NCBI GenBank assembly: GCA_964477525.1
Contig: CAYZHY010000002.1
Span: 1 to 64,000, forward strand
Source of the DNA: PCC-9228 sp964477525
GTDB lineage: Bacteria > Cyanobacteriota > Cyanobacteriia > Cyanobacteriales > PCC-9228
Reading direction: 5' to 3'
DNA length: 64,000 nt
Shown here one piece after another: positions 54,082 through 61,898 of the stretch. Numbering within the stretch: position 1 is the stretch's first letter; every line of letters begins with the position of its first letter. Below the pieces are notes generated by a model. That model was not told the DNA's origin. It made no database searches and saw only the letters and a list, made by a program, of their open reading frames with translations. Position numbers and translations under genes: made by a program.

Positions 54082-55365
54082 TTAGGCAGGAGTTGCTACA
54101 GGCATGCTTAGATGGGGATACAGAGGGAAGCGATCGCACAAGTTGGCCACTCGTTGGCGACAATCAGTTTTTACCGATTCATCCTCTGGATTCAACAGCA
54201 TATCGGCAATAATATTGGCAATTTCGATAAATTCATCGGTCCCCATGCCACGGGTGGTCACCGCTGGCGTTCCCAAACGCAAACCGCTGGTCACAAAGGG
54301 AGATTCCGGATCGAACGGCACCGTGTTTTTGTTGGCAGTGATATTGGCTTCGCTCACCAACTTATCAGCCCGTTTGCCGGTCATGCCGATGCTGCGCAAA
54401 TCTACCAAAACCAAGTGGTTGTCGGTGCCACTGGAAACGGTATCCAGTCCCCGTTGTTGTAACTGACCGGCTAAAGCCCTGGCATTGTCAATGATTTGAG
54501 CGGCATAGGCTTTAAATTCCGGTTTCAAGGCTTCCCCAAAGGCAACGGCTTTACCGGCAATGACATGCTCTAAGGGACCGCCTTGGCTGCCTGGAAATAC
54601 AGCTTTATCGAATTTTTTGCCAAGTTCCAAATCGTTGGTCAAAATCAGACCGCCACGGGGACCACGCAGGGTTTTATGGGTGGTGGTGGTGACCACATGG
54701 CAATGGGGAATGGGATTGGGATGGTGGCCGGCGGCTACCAAACCAGCAATATGGGCAATATCTGCTAGCAGATAGGCTCCCACTTCGTCGGCAATTTCCC
54801 GAAATTTGGCAAAGTCAATGGTGCGGGGATACGCCGAGTAGCCGCAAATAATCATTTTGGGCTGGTGTTTTTTGGCTAAAGCCCGCACTTCGTCGTAATC
54901 TAACTGTCCGGTTTCGGCATTGACACCATAGTGTTCTACGTGGAACCATTTGCCGGAAACGTTAACGGGAGAACCGTGGGTTAGATGTCCGCCGTGGGAC
55001 AGATCCATCCCCATGATGGTATCTCCTGGTTTGAGCAGGGCCAAAAATACAGCAAAGTTGGCTTGAGCTCCAGAGTGTGGTTGAACGTTGGCATGGGCCG
55101 CACCAAACAGTTCTTTGGCCCGCTCGATGGCCAAACTCTCTACTTCGTCAATGAATTCACAACCACCGTAGTACCGTTTGCCGGGCAAGCCTTCTGCATA
55201 TTTATTTGTTAGTACAGAACCTTGAGCGGCTAGCACCGCAGCCGATGTAAAATTTTCGCTGGCAATTAATTCTAAGTGTTGGCGTTGGCGTTGCAGTTCT
55301 TTATCGAGCAGTTCGGTTACGACTGGATCGGTTTCGCCTAGAAAATCTAAGTTGGTTTTAGTCAC
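54082..55365 (-). CDS. glyA: Serine hydroxymethyltransferase
   Basis: A 427-residue PLP enzyme that makes glycine and methylene-tetrahydrofolate from serine, central to photorespiration in cyanobacteria. The PLP Lys lies in VVTTTTHKTLRGPRGG near residue 230. The other blocks are NKYAEGLPGKRYYGGCEFIDEVE, VQPHSGAQANFAV, and SHGGHLTHGS. The length is usual. The start is GTG at 55365 with GGAGG ten bases upstream. The leader upstream (55397-55458) can form a perfect 10-bp helix enclosing smaller hairpins. A 47-residue stretch of the 3' end contains nothing unusual. It heads the run of genes to the left. Confidence 0.96.
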   Translation of the reverse strand: MTKTNLDFLGETDPVVTELLDKELQRQRQHLELIASENFTSAAVLAAQGSVLTNKYAEGLPGKRYYGGCEFIDEVESLAIERAKELFGAAHANVQPHSGAQANFAVFLALLKPGDTIMGMDLSHGGHLTHGSPVNVSGKWFHVEHYGVNAETGQLDYDEVRALAKKHQPKMIICGYSAYPRTIDFAKFREIADEVGAYLLADIAHIAGLVAAGHHPNPIPHCHVVTTTTHKTLRGPRGGLILTNDLELGKKFDKAVFPGSQGGPLEHVIAGKAVAFGEALKPEFKAYAAQIIDNARALAGQLQQRGLDTVSSGTDNHLVLVDLRSIGMTGKRADKLVSEANITANKNTVPFDPESPFVTSGLRLGTPAVTTRGMGTDEFIEIANIIADMLLNPEDESVKTDCRQRVANLCDRFPLYPHLSMPVATPA

Positions 55366-55396
55366 AGAGTGTCTTCCTCCGTCTTGAATTCGTCAC

Positions 55397-55458
55397 AACC
55401 GACGCTATGGGTCTATTGCAGGTTAAACCTTGAGGGGTCGTTTTCCCCAGCGTCGGTT
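55397..55458 (-). promoter_or_regulatory. Structured leader upstream of glyA
   Basis: On the minus strand, AACCGACGCT (55458-55449) pairs perfectly with AGCGTCGGTT (55406-55397), closing a 42-base loop. Inside, GGGG (55448-55445) can pair with CCCC (55437-55434) as a local hairpin, or with the GACCCAT stretch next to the outer helix; the two choices exclude each other. It ends 32 bases before the glyA start codon. It could be a leader controlling glyA, or a palindromic operator. No known glycine-riboswitch pattern was recognised. Confidence 0.5.
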
Positions 55459-55639
55459 CTGGCTCCCCAGGGTTTTACTATACCTCTATTTCCGTCCGGA
55501 ACGAACGCGATTTCTTTCGGGAAACCACTTTTTAGATTTTTGTGTACTCGGTTTTCCCTGCCCGAATCTCCCTTTTGTCTTGGCTTACAATGGAATTAAG
55601 CAGAAATATTTTTTTTACACAGTTAAGGAGAAACGGGTT

Positions 55640-55843
55640 ATGTTGGTTATTTTAATGGACGATCGCATTGTTTCCCCACAAAAAGTCTGTTCGAGTTGTC
55701 TCATGGCAAACGAACACGGTCAACCCCGTTGGCGGCAAGGACGACTTAGCTGCGGACATCCGATTCGCAAGTTGACCGAACACCAGGCTGACCAGTACGA
55801 ATGTCAAATGGGTTTTCGCATCGCCTCGATTGATTCTCTGTAG
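55640..55843 (+). CDS. Small Cys-containing protein, unknown function
   Basis: A 67-residue protein with AAGGAG ten bases before its ATG. It contains a CxxC pair (CSSC at 17-20), a Cys-Gly-His at 38-40 and a later Cys at 55, so it could bind zinc, though the spacing is not a standard zinc ribbon. The sequence WRQGRLSCGHPIRKLTEHQADQYECQMGF is otherwise unrecognised. A longer frame runs upstream, but the ribosome-binding site fixes the start here. It is divergent from glyA and lies before the Tic20 gene. Confidence 0.65.
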   Translation: MLVILMDDRIVSPQKVCSSCLMANEHGQPRWRQGRLSCGHPIRKLTEHQADQYECQMGFRIASIDSL

Positions 55844-56043
55844 GGGCAGCTGATGCCCTCGTTGGCAGGTGGAGCCTTCAGAAAGGGGAAGGCAATGGAC
55901 CGGAATACCATTGGCACTGCTTGTAGAGATTGGGTCGGTTGCTGGGAAGTTGGCATCCTCGCTGAAATCCGCTGGAAACTGCGTTATTGTAAAATTTGTA
56001 TATATCAATTGTCTTTTGCTTGGCATTTTGAGGAGAAAAACTT

Positions 56044-56523
56044 ATGACTTGGCGCCAATCGACAACTCCAGGACAACGGATTCTTGCCTGCCTTCCCTAT
56101 TTGTTGCCTCTTTTGGTAGTGACAGCACGCTTTAGCACACCTTTACTCAGCCAATTTCCATTTCTGCAAGTTTTCTTTATTCCCATACTTCCTTTATTGC
56201 AAATATACCGTGTAATTCCTTTCGCTTCGTTGATTGCTTTTGTTGCATTAATTTTTCTGGTGGTTAGAAATACCAATATTGCTCATTTTATCCGCTTTAA
56301 CACCATGCAGGCGATTTTGCTAGATATTGGTTTAATTTTATCTAGCTTGCTTGTGACATTGCTCATCGAGCCTATAAACAATCAGTTGCTCCAGGATACT
56401 CTAGAGAATACCATTTTCCTGGGTGTGGTTGCTGCTGTGGTGTTCAGCGTTGTGCAGTCTCTGCGCGGTTTGTATGCAGAAATTCCCACGATTTCCGATG
56501 CGGCATACCTACAAGTACGTTAA
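56044..56523 (+). CDS. Tic20-family membrane protein
   Basis: A 159-residue protein with four predicted membrane helices. The sequence LACLPYLLPLLVVTARFSTPLL and RNTNIAHFIRFNTMQAILLDIGLIL fit the Tic20/Ycf60 family, in which the conserved RFN motif lies before the third helix. The plastid relative is part of the inner-envelope protein import channel; the cyanobacterial relatives have an unknown job, perhaps in membrane protein handling. The ATG follows GAGGAG by seven bases. It lies 200 bases after the small Cys gene and convergent with the FAH gene. Confidence 0.85.
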   Translation: MTWRQSTTPGQRILACLPYLLPLLVVTARFSTPLLSQFPFLQVFFIPILPLLQIYRVIPFASLIAFVALIFLVVRNTNIAHFIRFNTMQAILLDIGLILSSLLVTLLIEPINNQLLQDTLENTIFLGVVAAVVFSVVQSLRGLYAEIPTISDAAYLQVR

Positions 56524-56560
56524 TTTGGTCGCTATAAGGATAGCCAAAAGTGACTGTTCG

Positions 56561-57340
56561 CTAGCTAGGTTTGGCTACCACAAAATTTTCTAAAGACCCG
56601 ATACCTTCGATGTCTATCCGCACGCGATCGCCTACTTGCATGGATCCAACGCCCGCTGGCGTGCCGGTTAAAATTACATCTCCAGGCAATAAGGTCATAA
56701 TCTGGCTGATATAGGCGACTAAATTTTCCGGGGCAAAAATCATTTCATCAATGGATGCCGATTGCACCGGTTGTGGGTTGCCGCTAAAAAAGGTTTGCAG
56801 TTGTGCTCCCGGGCTAATTTCGCGCACGATCCAAGGTCCGAGCGGACAAAAGGTATCGAATCCTTTGGCCCGGGTCCACTGACTGTCTTTTTGCTGCAAA
56901 TCCCTGGCGGTGACATCGTTGGCAATGGTATATCCCCAAATTTTTCCTGGGGCGGCTTCTAGAGGACAATCGATACAGGTACCGCCAACAATCAATGCCA
57001 GTTCCCCTTCGTAATCCAGCTGTTGCGATTGCGGTGGATATTGAATGGCAGCATGGGTAGCGATCGCGGTGGTGGGTGGTTTGAGAAACAACAACGGCTC
57101 TTGAGGCAGCGAACTTCCCATTTCTTCAGCATGTTGGGGATAGTTTTTGCCCACAGCTACGATTTTAGAAGGACGACAAGGCGCTAGGAGTTCGTAGGTA
57201 TCTGGCTCTAGCTGCAACTCGGTTGGTTGTCCTTTCATCCAGGGAGGGGCATCCAGTACCTTAACCCCTAAATCTGGCTGTAAGGAACCGTAGTAAATTT
57301 TTTCTTCTGGGGTTTTGACTCGAACGTAGCGTTGTACCAT
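56561..57340 (-). CDS. Fumarylacetoacetate hydrolase family protein
   Basis: A 259-residue protein with a mixed beta-roll FAH fold. The conserved blocks are IVAVGKNYPQHAEEMG, FLKPPTTAI, DYEGELALIVGGTC with the metal-binding Glu residues, GYTIANDVTARDLQ and GDVILTGTPAGVG. Members open or hydrolyse C-C bonds of acylpyruvates or decarboxylate oxaloacetate; which one here is not clear. The ATG at 57340 is preferred; a TTG lies three bases before. It is convergent with the Tic20 gene and divergent from rpsF. Confidence 0.88.
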   Translation of the reverse strand: MVQRYVRVKTPEEKIYYGSLQPDLGVKVLDAPPWMKGQPTELQLEPDTYELLAPCRPSKIVAVGKNYPQHAEEMGSSLPQEPLLFLKPPTTAIATHAAIQYPPQSQQLDYEGELALIVGGTCIDCPLEAAPGKIWGYTIANDVTARDLQQKDSQWTRAKGFDTFCPLGPWIVREISPGAQLQTFFSGNPQPVQSASIDEMIFAPENLVAYISQIMTLLPGDVILTGTPAGVGSMQVGDRVRIDIEGIGSLENFVVAKPS

Positions 57341-57491
57341 CAATCTATTCTACACTAATAAGTGCTGAAATCAAGGCTTTTGGGGGCTGGGCGTGGCTTA
57401 TCGAACTCTCTATGCCCGAGGGTAATGGGCGAAACCAGCAAAAACATACAAACGATACCAAACATACTAGATAGTTTGGGGATAGAGATCC

Positions 57492-57521
57492 TTGGAAAAG
57501 GAACTAAAAATAGTGTACAAT
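57492..57521 (+). promoter_or_regulatory. Sigma70-type promoter for rpsF
   Basis: TTGGAA (57492-57497) and TACAAT (57516-57521) are separated by 18 bases, a good match to the housekeeping promoter pattern. It lies 100 bases upstream of the rpsF start and leaves room for the structured leader at 57550-57593. Confidence 0.6.
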
Positions 57522-57549
57522 TAAAGGCTTGCTATATTGTAAATCCTTG

Positions 57550-57593
57550 CTGTTTCTTTCACTGGGTCGCTGGTTATTGACCGCTAGAAACAG
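57550..57593 (+). promoter_or_regulatory. Possible structured leader of rpsF
   Basis: CTGTTTCT (57550-57557) pairs with AGAAACAG (57586-57593), and GGTC (57565-57568) with GACC (57579-57582) inside. A CCG lies in the 3' side of the internal loop (57581-57583). The S6:S18 leader of many bacteria has a CCG in such a position. It is 27 bases before the start and just ahead of the ribosome-binding site GGGAGG, so autoregulation by S6 with S18 is possible. Confidence 0.4.
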
Positions 57594-57620
57594 CCGCCGA
57601 GACCAAAGGGAGGTAATTCC

Positions 57621-57980
57621 ATGACAAGATACTACGAAACCATGTATATCCTGCGCCCCGATTTGGGTGAAGAACGGGTGCAGCAATCCATTGAGAAGTA
57701 TGAAAATATCCTGCGCGAACAGGGAGCCACAGCCATCGAAAGCCAGCATCGCGGCAAACGGCGTTTGGCTTACGAAATCCAAAGACATCGCGAAGGAATT
57801 TACATTCAACTCAACTACGAAGGGCAAGGCGCAGAAGTAGCTCCCCTAGAGCGGGCTATGCGTATAAGCGAAGAAGTAATTCGTTACCTGACTGTCAAGC
57901 AGGACAAACCTGCCTCTACTTCCGAAACAGAAACACCGGAAACTCCCGGGGAAGCGGCGGCAACAGAAGCTGCCAGCTAG
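57621..57980 (+). CDS. rpsF: 30S ribosomal protein bS6
   Basis: A 119-residue ribosomal protein that sits in the platform of the small subunit with bS18. The start YYETMYILRPDLGEE and HRGKRRLAYEIQRHREGIYIQLNYEGQG are typical. The last 25 residues are a Thr/Glu/Ala tail common in cyanobacterial S6. GGGAGG lies seven bases before the ATG. The gene is not followed by rpsR as in E. coli; rplU follows at 140 bases. Confidence 0.95.
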   Translation: MTRYYETMYILRPDLGEERVQQSIEKYENILREQGATAIESQHRGKRRLAYEIQRHREGIYIQLNYEGQGAEVAPLERAMRISEEVIRYLTVKQDKPASTSETETPETPGEAAATEAAS

Positions 57981-58120
57981 TTCTTGCTACAATTCCCAAA
58001 ATGTGCTATAAATATGAATTTGGCTTTTGCTACTGCTCGGATCGGGTCTTATAAGCAAAATGCTGGCGAAGAAGTAGCAGGCAGCCAGCTACCTGTACGG
58101 CAAACAAAATTAACCCCACC

Positions 58121-58549
58121 ATGACTTACGCAATTATCGAAACTGGCGGCAAACAATTGTGCGTAGAACCTGGTAAATTCTACGACGTAGAGAGGCTGAA
58201 CTTAGAACCAGGAGAAACCCTAACCATTGACCGCGTATTGCTTGTGGAACATGAAGGCAATACCCACATCGGTCAACCTACTGTAGAAGGTGCTACTGTA
58301 GAAACAAAGGTTCTGGAACAACGTCGCGGACGCAAAATTATTGTGTTCAAAATGCACCGGAAAAAGAACTACCGGAAAAAACAAGGGCACCGTCAAGAGT
58401 TGACGCGCCTGTTTGTTCAATCCATCAGTCTCAATGGAGAAACTCTCGCACAGGCAGAAGCCGAACCTGCTAGCGAACTCGACCAAGAGCAGTTAGAAGA
58501 TTCGGAAGTGCCTGAAATGGTAGAAGCGGCGGATTCCACAACCGAATAA
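58121..58549 (+). CDS. rplU: 50S ribosomal protein bL21
   Basis: A 142-residue large-subunit protein that binds 23S rRNA. The start YAIIETGGKQLCVEPGKFYDVERL and the RGRKIIVFKMHRKKNYRKKQGHRQELTRL block near residues 65-95 are typical. The C-terminal tail of about 40 residues is acidic, longer than in E. coli. It is followed by rpmA at 51 bases, the conserved L21-L27 operon. The ATG is preceded by an A-rich leader without a strong ribosome-binding site. Confidence 0.95.
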   Translation: MTYAIIETGGKQLCVEPGKFYDVERLNLEPGETLTIDRVLLVEHEGNTHIGQPTVEGATVETKVLEQRRGRKIIVFKMHRKKNYRKKQGHRQELTRLFVQSISLNGETLAQAEAEPASELDQEQLEDSEVPEMVEAADSTTE

Positions 58550-58600
58550 ATGGGCATAACTGTCTAACTTGATTTTCAGCGAGGCAATTAAGGAGAAACG

Positions 58601-58897
58601 ATGGCTCACAAGAAAGGAACAGGCAGTACTCGTAACGGTCGCGACTCAAATTCAAAACGCCTAGGAGTCAAGCGGTTTGGCGGTGAAGAAGTAAGAGCTG
58701 GCAATATTTTGATCCGCCAACGGGGAACCAAGTTCCACCCTGGTAAAAACGTTGGTCGCGGCAACGACGATACCCTATTTGCTCTCATTGATGGCGTTGT
58801 CACCTTTGAACGTCGTGGCAGAAGCCAGAAAAAAATTAGCGTTTATCCGCAACCGGAAACTGGCGTAACTTCCGAAATGCCAGCAGCATCTCGCTGA
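58601..58897 (+). CDS. rpmA: 50S ribosomal protein bL27
   Basis: A 98-residue protein whose N terminus reaches the peptidyl-transferase centre. The start AHKKGTGSTRNGRDSNSKRLGVKRFGG and the block GNILIRQRGTKFHPGKNVGRGNDDTLFAL are near-universal. There is no N-terminal extension of the Staphylococcus kind. AAGGAG lies six bases before the ATG. It ends the operon with rplU and is followed by a strong terminator. Confidence 0.97.
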   Translation: MAHKKGTGSTRNGRDSNSKRLGVKRFGGEEVRAGNILIRQRGTKFHPGKNVGRGNDDTLFALIDGVVTFERRGRSQKKISVYPQPETGVTSEMPAASR

Positions 58898-58923
58898 GGT
58901 GTGTAAATATTTGCTAATTTGAT

Positions 58924-58963
58924 TTCCCGCGATCGCAATGTCCGCGATCGCGGGAATTTTTTT
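58924..58963 (+). terminator. Intrinsic terminator after rpmA
   Basis: TTCCCGCGATCGC (58924-58936) pairs perfectly with GCGATCGCGGGAA (58944-58956), followed by seven T residues. The stem includes two HIP1-like octamers. It lies just before the 3' end of the convergent secreted-protein gene and could serve it too. Confidence 0.85.
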
Positions 58964-58974
58964 GTTGGAGATGG

Positions 58975-59688
58975 TTATTGAGATTGTTGCTGTGGTTGTG
59001 GGGATGGCGACTGCCAGCATCCTCGGTTACCCGCTCTATATCCAGATCCGCGCCATTGGGGAATGCCATTTTCATCCCGTAGCGTCACCACTTGGTCTTG
59101 ATGGCGAATTTGGGAGGCAACGAGCTGTTCCGTACCGGCCAAATTAACGCGAGACCCGGTCACTTCAATGCGATCGCCAGCTTCCAGAGACGTCCCAGCT
59201 TCGTTCAAATACCAAGATGGACCCACACGCACGAGCATTGTCTCGGTTTGGGAGCCATTAGATGGTTGCAACCGCAAATGAATCCCTTGTGGCATATTGC
59301 TGGTTTGATTTTGGTTGCCTACCCAATTGCGATTGGGGGTATAGCTCAGTTTTTCGCTAACCGTACCGCGAATCGTTTCTACTGTCGCCGGATTGTACAT
59401 ACGACCGGAATCGTTGCCAGAACCATATCCGCGATCGTGATGGGGACCGCGACCGCGATCGGAACCGCGACCGGGTCCACGACCGGGTCCACGACCGCGA
59501 CCGGGACCGCGACCACCACCAGGACAAGCCGTAGGTTGCTGGGCTAGAGTTGGTGTAGTAGAACCCGACATACCTTCGCTATTGCTATTGCTGAGAGCAA
59601 TAGTGGGCGCTATATCCCAAATCCATCCAGTCAGACCAACGACAGTTGCTCCTAGGAAAAGTTTTTGCAGGATGCGATTGTTACTCAT
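58975..59688 (-). CDS. Secreted protein with Gly/Arg/Pro-rich region and OB-like domain
   Basis: A 237-residue protein. The signal peptide ends near LAQQ at about residue 50. Then comes a repetitive Gly-Arg-Pro stretch (about 57-95) with many GRGPGRG units, followed by a domain of about 120 residues (VETIRGTVSEKL to QDQVVTLRDENGIPQWRG). That domain has the strand pattern of an OB-like fold, with GDRIEVTGSRVNLAG and ASQIRHQDQVVTLRDENG. The role is unknown. The Arg-rich stretch is strongly basic and could bind acidic surface polymers. The second ATG at 59688 is used because AAGGAGG gives better spacing there than for the ATG at 59691. Confidence 0.65.
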   Translation of the reverse strand: MSNNRILQKLFLGATVVGLTGWIWDIAPTIALSNSNSEGMSGSTTPTLAQQPTACPGGGRGPGRGRGPGRGPGRGSDRGRGPHHDRGYGSGNDSGRMYNPATVETIRGTVSEKLSYTPNRNWVGNQNQTSNMPQGIHLRLQPSNGSQTETMLVRVGPSWYLNEAGTSLEAGDRIEVTGSRVNLAGTEQLVASQIRHQDQVVTLRDENGIPQWRGSGYRAGNRGCWQSPSPQPQQQSQ

Positions 59689-59858
59689 CATTCCCTCCTT
59701 GTTCAGCTGGCTTTTATCTTTCTATATTTATATTTCTTTATTTTTATATTAAAATCTCCCCTTACCTGTAGAGTCAAGGGACAGCAACGAAAATTCATTT
59801 AAAATAATGAAACCATACAGAGTAGATCCAGCACGATCTGGGATTCCATATTTATGGT

Positions 59859-60881
59859 ATGTCTGAGAATGACGTGTTTGGAAAAAATTTAATTATGTTT
59901 CCAGTTCATCGCCCTCGCCGTTTGCGTGCTTCTGCCGACCTGCGCCGCATGGTTCGGGAAAATGTGGTGACCACCAATGACTTGATTTATCCCCTCTTTG
60001 CCGTACCAGGAGAAGGAGTTGCTCAAGAAGTCCCTTCCATGCCTGGGGTTTATCAATTGTCCGTTGACAAAATTGTAGCGGAAGCCAAGGAAGTCTACGA
60101 TTTGGGGGTTCCCAGCATTATTTTATTCGGGGTTCCCGAACAGAAGGATAACGAAGCCACAGGAGCTTGGCACGATTGCGGTATTGTCCAAAAAGCCACC
60201 CAAGCTATCAAAGAAGCTGTTCCCGATTTGGTTGTAGCAGTGGATACCTGTTTGTGCGAGTACACCAGTCACGGTCACTGTGGATACCTACAAGAAGGTG
60301 ATTTGGTCGGTCGCGTGTTAAATGACCCCACCTTGGACCTGTTGAAGAAAACCGCCGTCTCCCAAGCCCAAGCTGGTGCCGATATTATTGCTCCTTCGGG
60401 AATGATGGATGGATTTGTGCAAGCGATTCGTGGGGCTTTGGATGAGGCAGGATTTCAAAACACGCCGATTTTATCCTATGCAGCGAAATACGCTTCTTCT
60501 TACTACGGTCCTTTCCGAGATGCGGCGGAGTCGAGTCCCCAATCGGGCGATCGCCGAACCTATCAAATGGATCCTGCCAACAGCCGCGAAGCGCTCAAAG
60601 AGATTGCTTTGGATATCGAAGAAGGAGCCGATATGCTCATGGTGAAGCCGGCTTTGGCTTATATGGATGTGATTTGGCAGGTGAAACAAGCGACCAATTT
60701 GCCTGTCGCTGCTTACAATGTTTCTGGAGAATACTCCATGGTCAAGGCAGGGGCGCTCAATGGCTGGATTGACGAACAACAAGTGGTTCTGGAAACATTG
60801 ATGGCGTTCAAGCGTGCCGGTGCCGATCTAATTTTGAGCTACCATGCAAAGGATGCGGCTCGTTGGTTGTCAGAACAATAA
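59859..60881 (+). CDS. hemB: Delta-aminolevulinic acid dehydratase
   Basis: A 340-residue enzyme joining two 5-aminolevulinate molecules into porphobilinogen, the second shared step of heme, chlorophyll and bilin synthesis. The catalytic Lys residues lie in LSYAAKYASSYYGPFRDA and MLMVKPALAYMDV. The metal motif reads DTCLCEYTSHGHCG, with three Cys as in zinc-dependent enzymes, in place of the Asp pattern of plant Mg-type enzymes. The ATG at 59859 is used; ATG at 59895 (MFPVHRPRRLR) is the start in many relatives. It is divergent from the secreted-protein gene. Confidence 0.96.
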   Translation: MSENDVFGKNLIMFPVHRPRRLRASADLRRMVRENVVTTNDLIYPLFAVPGEGVAQEVPSMPGVYQLSVDKIVAEAKEVYDLGVPSIILFGVPEQKDNEATGAWHDCGIVQKATQAIKEAVPDLVVAVDTCLCEYTSHGHCGYLQEGDLVGRVLNDPTLDLLKKTAVSQAQAGADIIAPSGMMDGFVQAIRGALDEAGFQNTPILSYAAKYASSYYGPFRDAAESSPQSGDRRTYQMDPANSREALKEIALDIEEGADMLMVKPALAYMDVIWQVKQATNLPVAAYNVSGEYSMVKAGALNGWIDEQQVVLETLMAFKRAGADLILSYHAKDAARWLSEQ

Positions 60882-61424
60882 AGGATTTCAACAGGCAAAA
60901 TGTTATTGTTTGCGGACATAGTTCGCGGCGTTCGGACCACAGTTTTTGGGAATGGCTGCGTTGGCTGTGTCCGCAAGTTGCTGCCCATTCCTACAGATAT
61001 CCGCGATAGACAAATTCTCTTAAATAGCGATCGCGAACTGCCTATGGGATAGCTTCTTAGATGTCATAAAAAATCAATAATTTGGTCGTTCGTCCTGGGG
61101 AAATCCCACAAATTCTTATAGTAAAATCGAAAAAACATTTTCCTAGAAGATTGAATTCCATTCCAGGCCAACACGAACAATTTGTTGGTTGGATAAGAGA
61201 ACCTGCAAACCGTTGGAAGATTTTTTCCACCAACGTCGTTGTTTTGCTAGTTATGTACTTGCGGTTGTCCAATCTTCTATCGAACATACGCGATCGCTGT
61301 AGATAACACAGGAAAACCAAATTAATACGAAATCTCCAAATTTTCCCATCAAGGACTTGCCTAGGATGGTTTTCACGAACCAAGCGAGACGCTTCGCGAA
61401 CAATTTTTTAGGAGTTCAGCTCTT
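60882..61424. other. Spacer with a long-range hairpin
   Basis: This 543-base stretch lies between hemB and the GNAT gene. Just after hemB, TTGCGGACA (60910-60918) pairs with TGTCCGCAA (60968-60976) over a loop of 49 bases, possibly a terminator-like or relict structure. Further on are a GCGATCGC site and a stretch near 61390 with GCTTCGCGAA like the repeat cores elsewhere. Short open frames on both strands near 61060-61380 lack recognisable protein pattern. Confidence 0.45.
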
Positions 61425-61898
61425 ATGGATGGCAGCCATATTCAATTTGAAACATGCAAATCCAAAGTAGATTTTCCACAATTGAAATCTTTATTGGACG
61501 AGACAGCCTTTTGGGCACGAGAACGCGAAATTCAAGATTTAGAAATTGCGATCGCACATAGCTATCCGGTGGTTACGGTTTGGGACCAACAACATTTAAT
61601 TGGTTTTGCCCGCGCCACCTCAGATGGTGTCTATCGCGCCTGCATTTGGGATGTGGTTATCCATCCCCAATATCAAGGAAGGGGATTGGGTCAAAAATTA
61701 GTCGAAACCACGATTAGCCATCCCCATCTATCGCGAGTAGAACGAATTTATTTGATGACGACTTACCAACAGCAATTTTACAAGCGCATTGGATTTGAGG
61801 AAAATTCAACCACCACCATGGTTTTGCATGCCGATGCTTGGACTACTCAGATGAGTGTTGGTAGTTCCCCCTCTTCAGCCAACATTGAAGCTGGCTGA
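61425..61898 (+). CDS. GNAT-family N-acetyltransferase
   Basis: A 157-residue acetyltransferase. The acetyl-CoA loop is VIHPQYQGRGLGQKLVETTI near residues 84-103, with the RxxGxG/A pattern. VTVWDQQHLIGFARATSDGVYRACIWDV supplies the beta-strands before it, and FYKRIGFEENSTTTMVL is the C-terminal strand. The acceptor is not known. TAGGAG lies 11 bases before the ATG. The last 56 bases overlap the end of the convergent kinase-like gene, so the two 3' ends share sequence. Confidence 0.88.
   Translation: MDGSHIQFETCKSKVDFPQLKSLLDETAFWAREREIQDLEIAIAHSYPVVTVWDQQHLIGFARATSDGVYRACIWDVVIHPQYQGRGLGQKLVETTISHPHLSRVERIYLMTTYQQQFYKRIGFEENSTTTMVLHADAWTTQMSVGSSPSSANIEAG

Noticed and set aside
61057..61383. 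Open frames on both strands upstream of the GNAT gene
   Set aside because: No recognised protein pattern, no ribosome-binding site, and the two strands' frames overlap almost completely.
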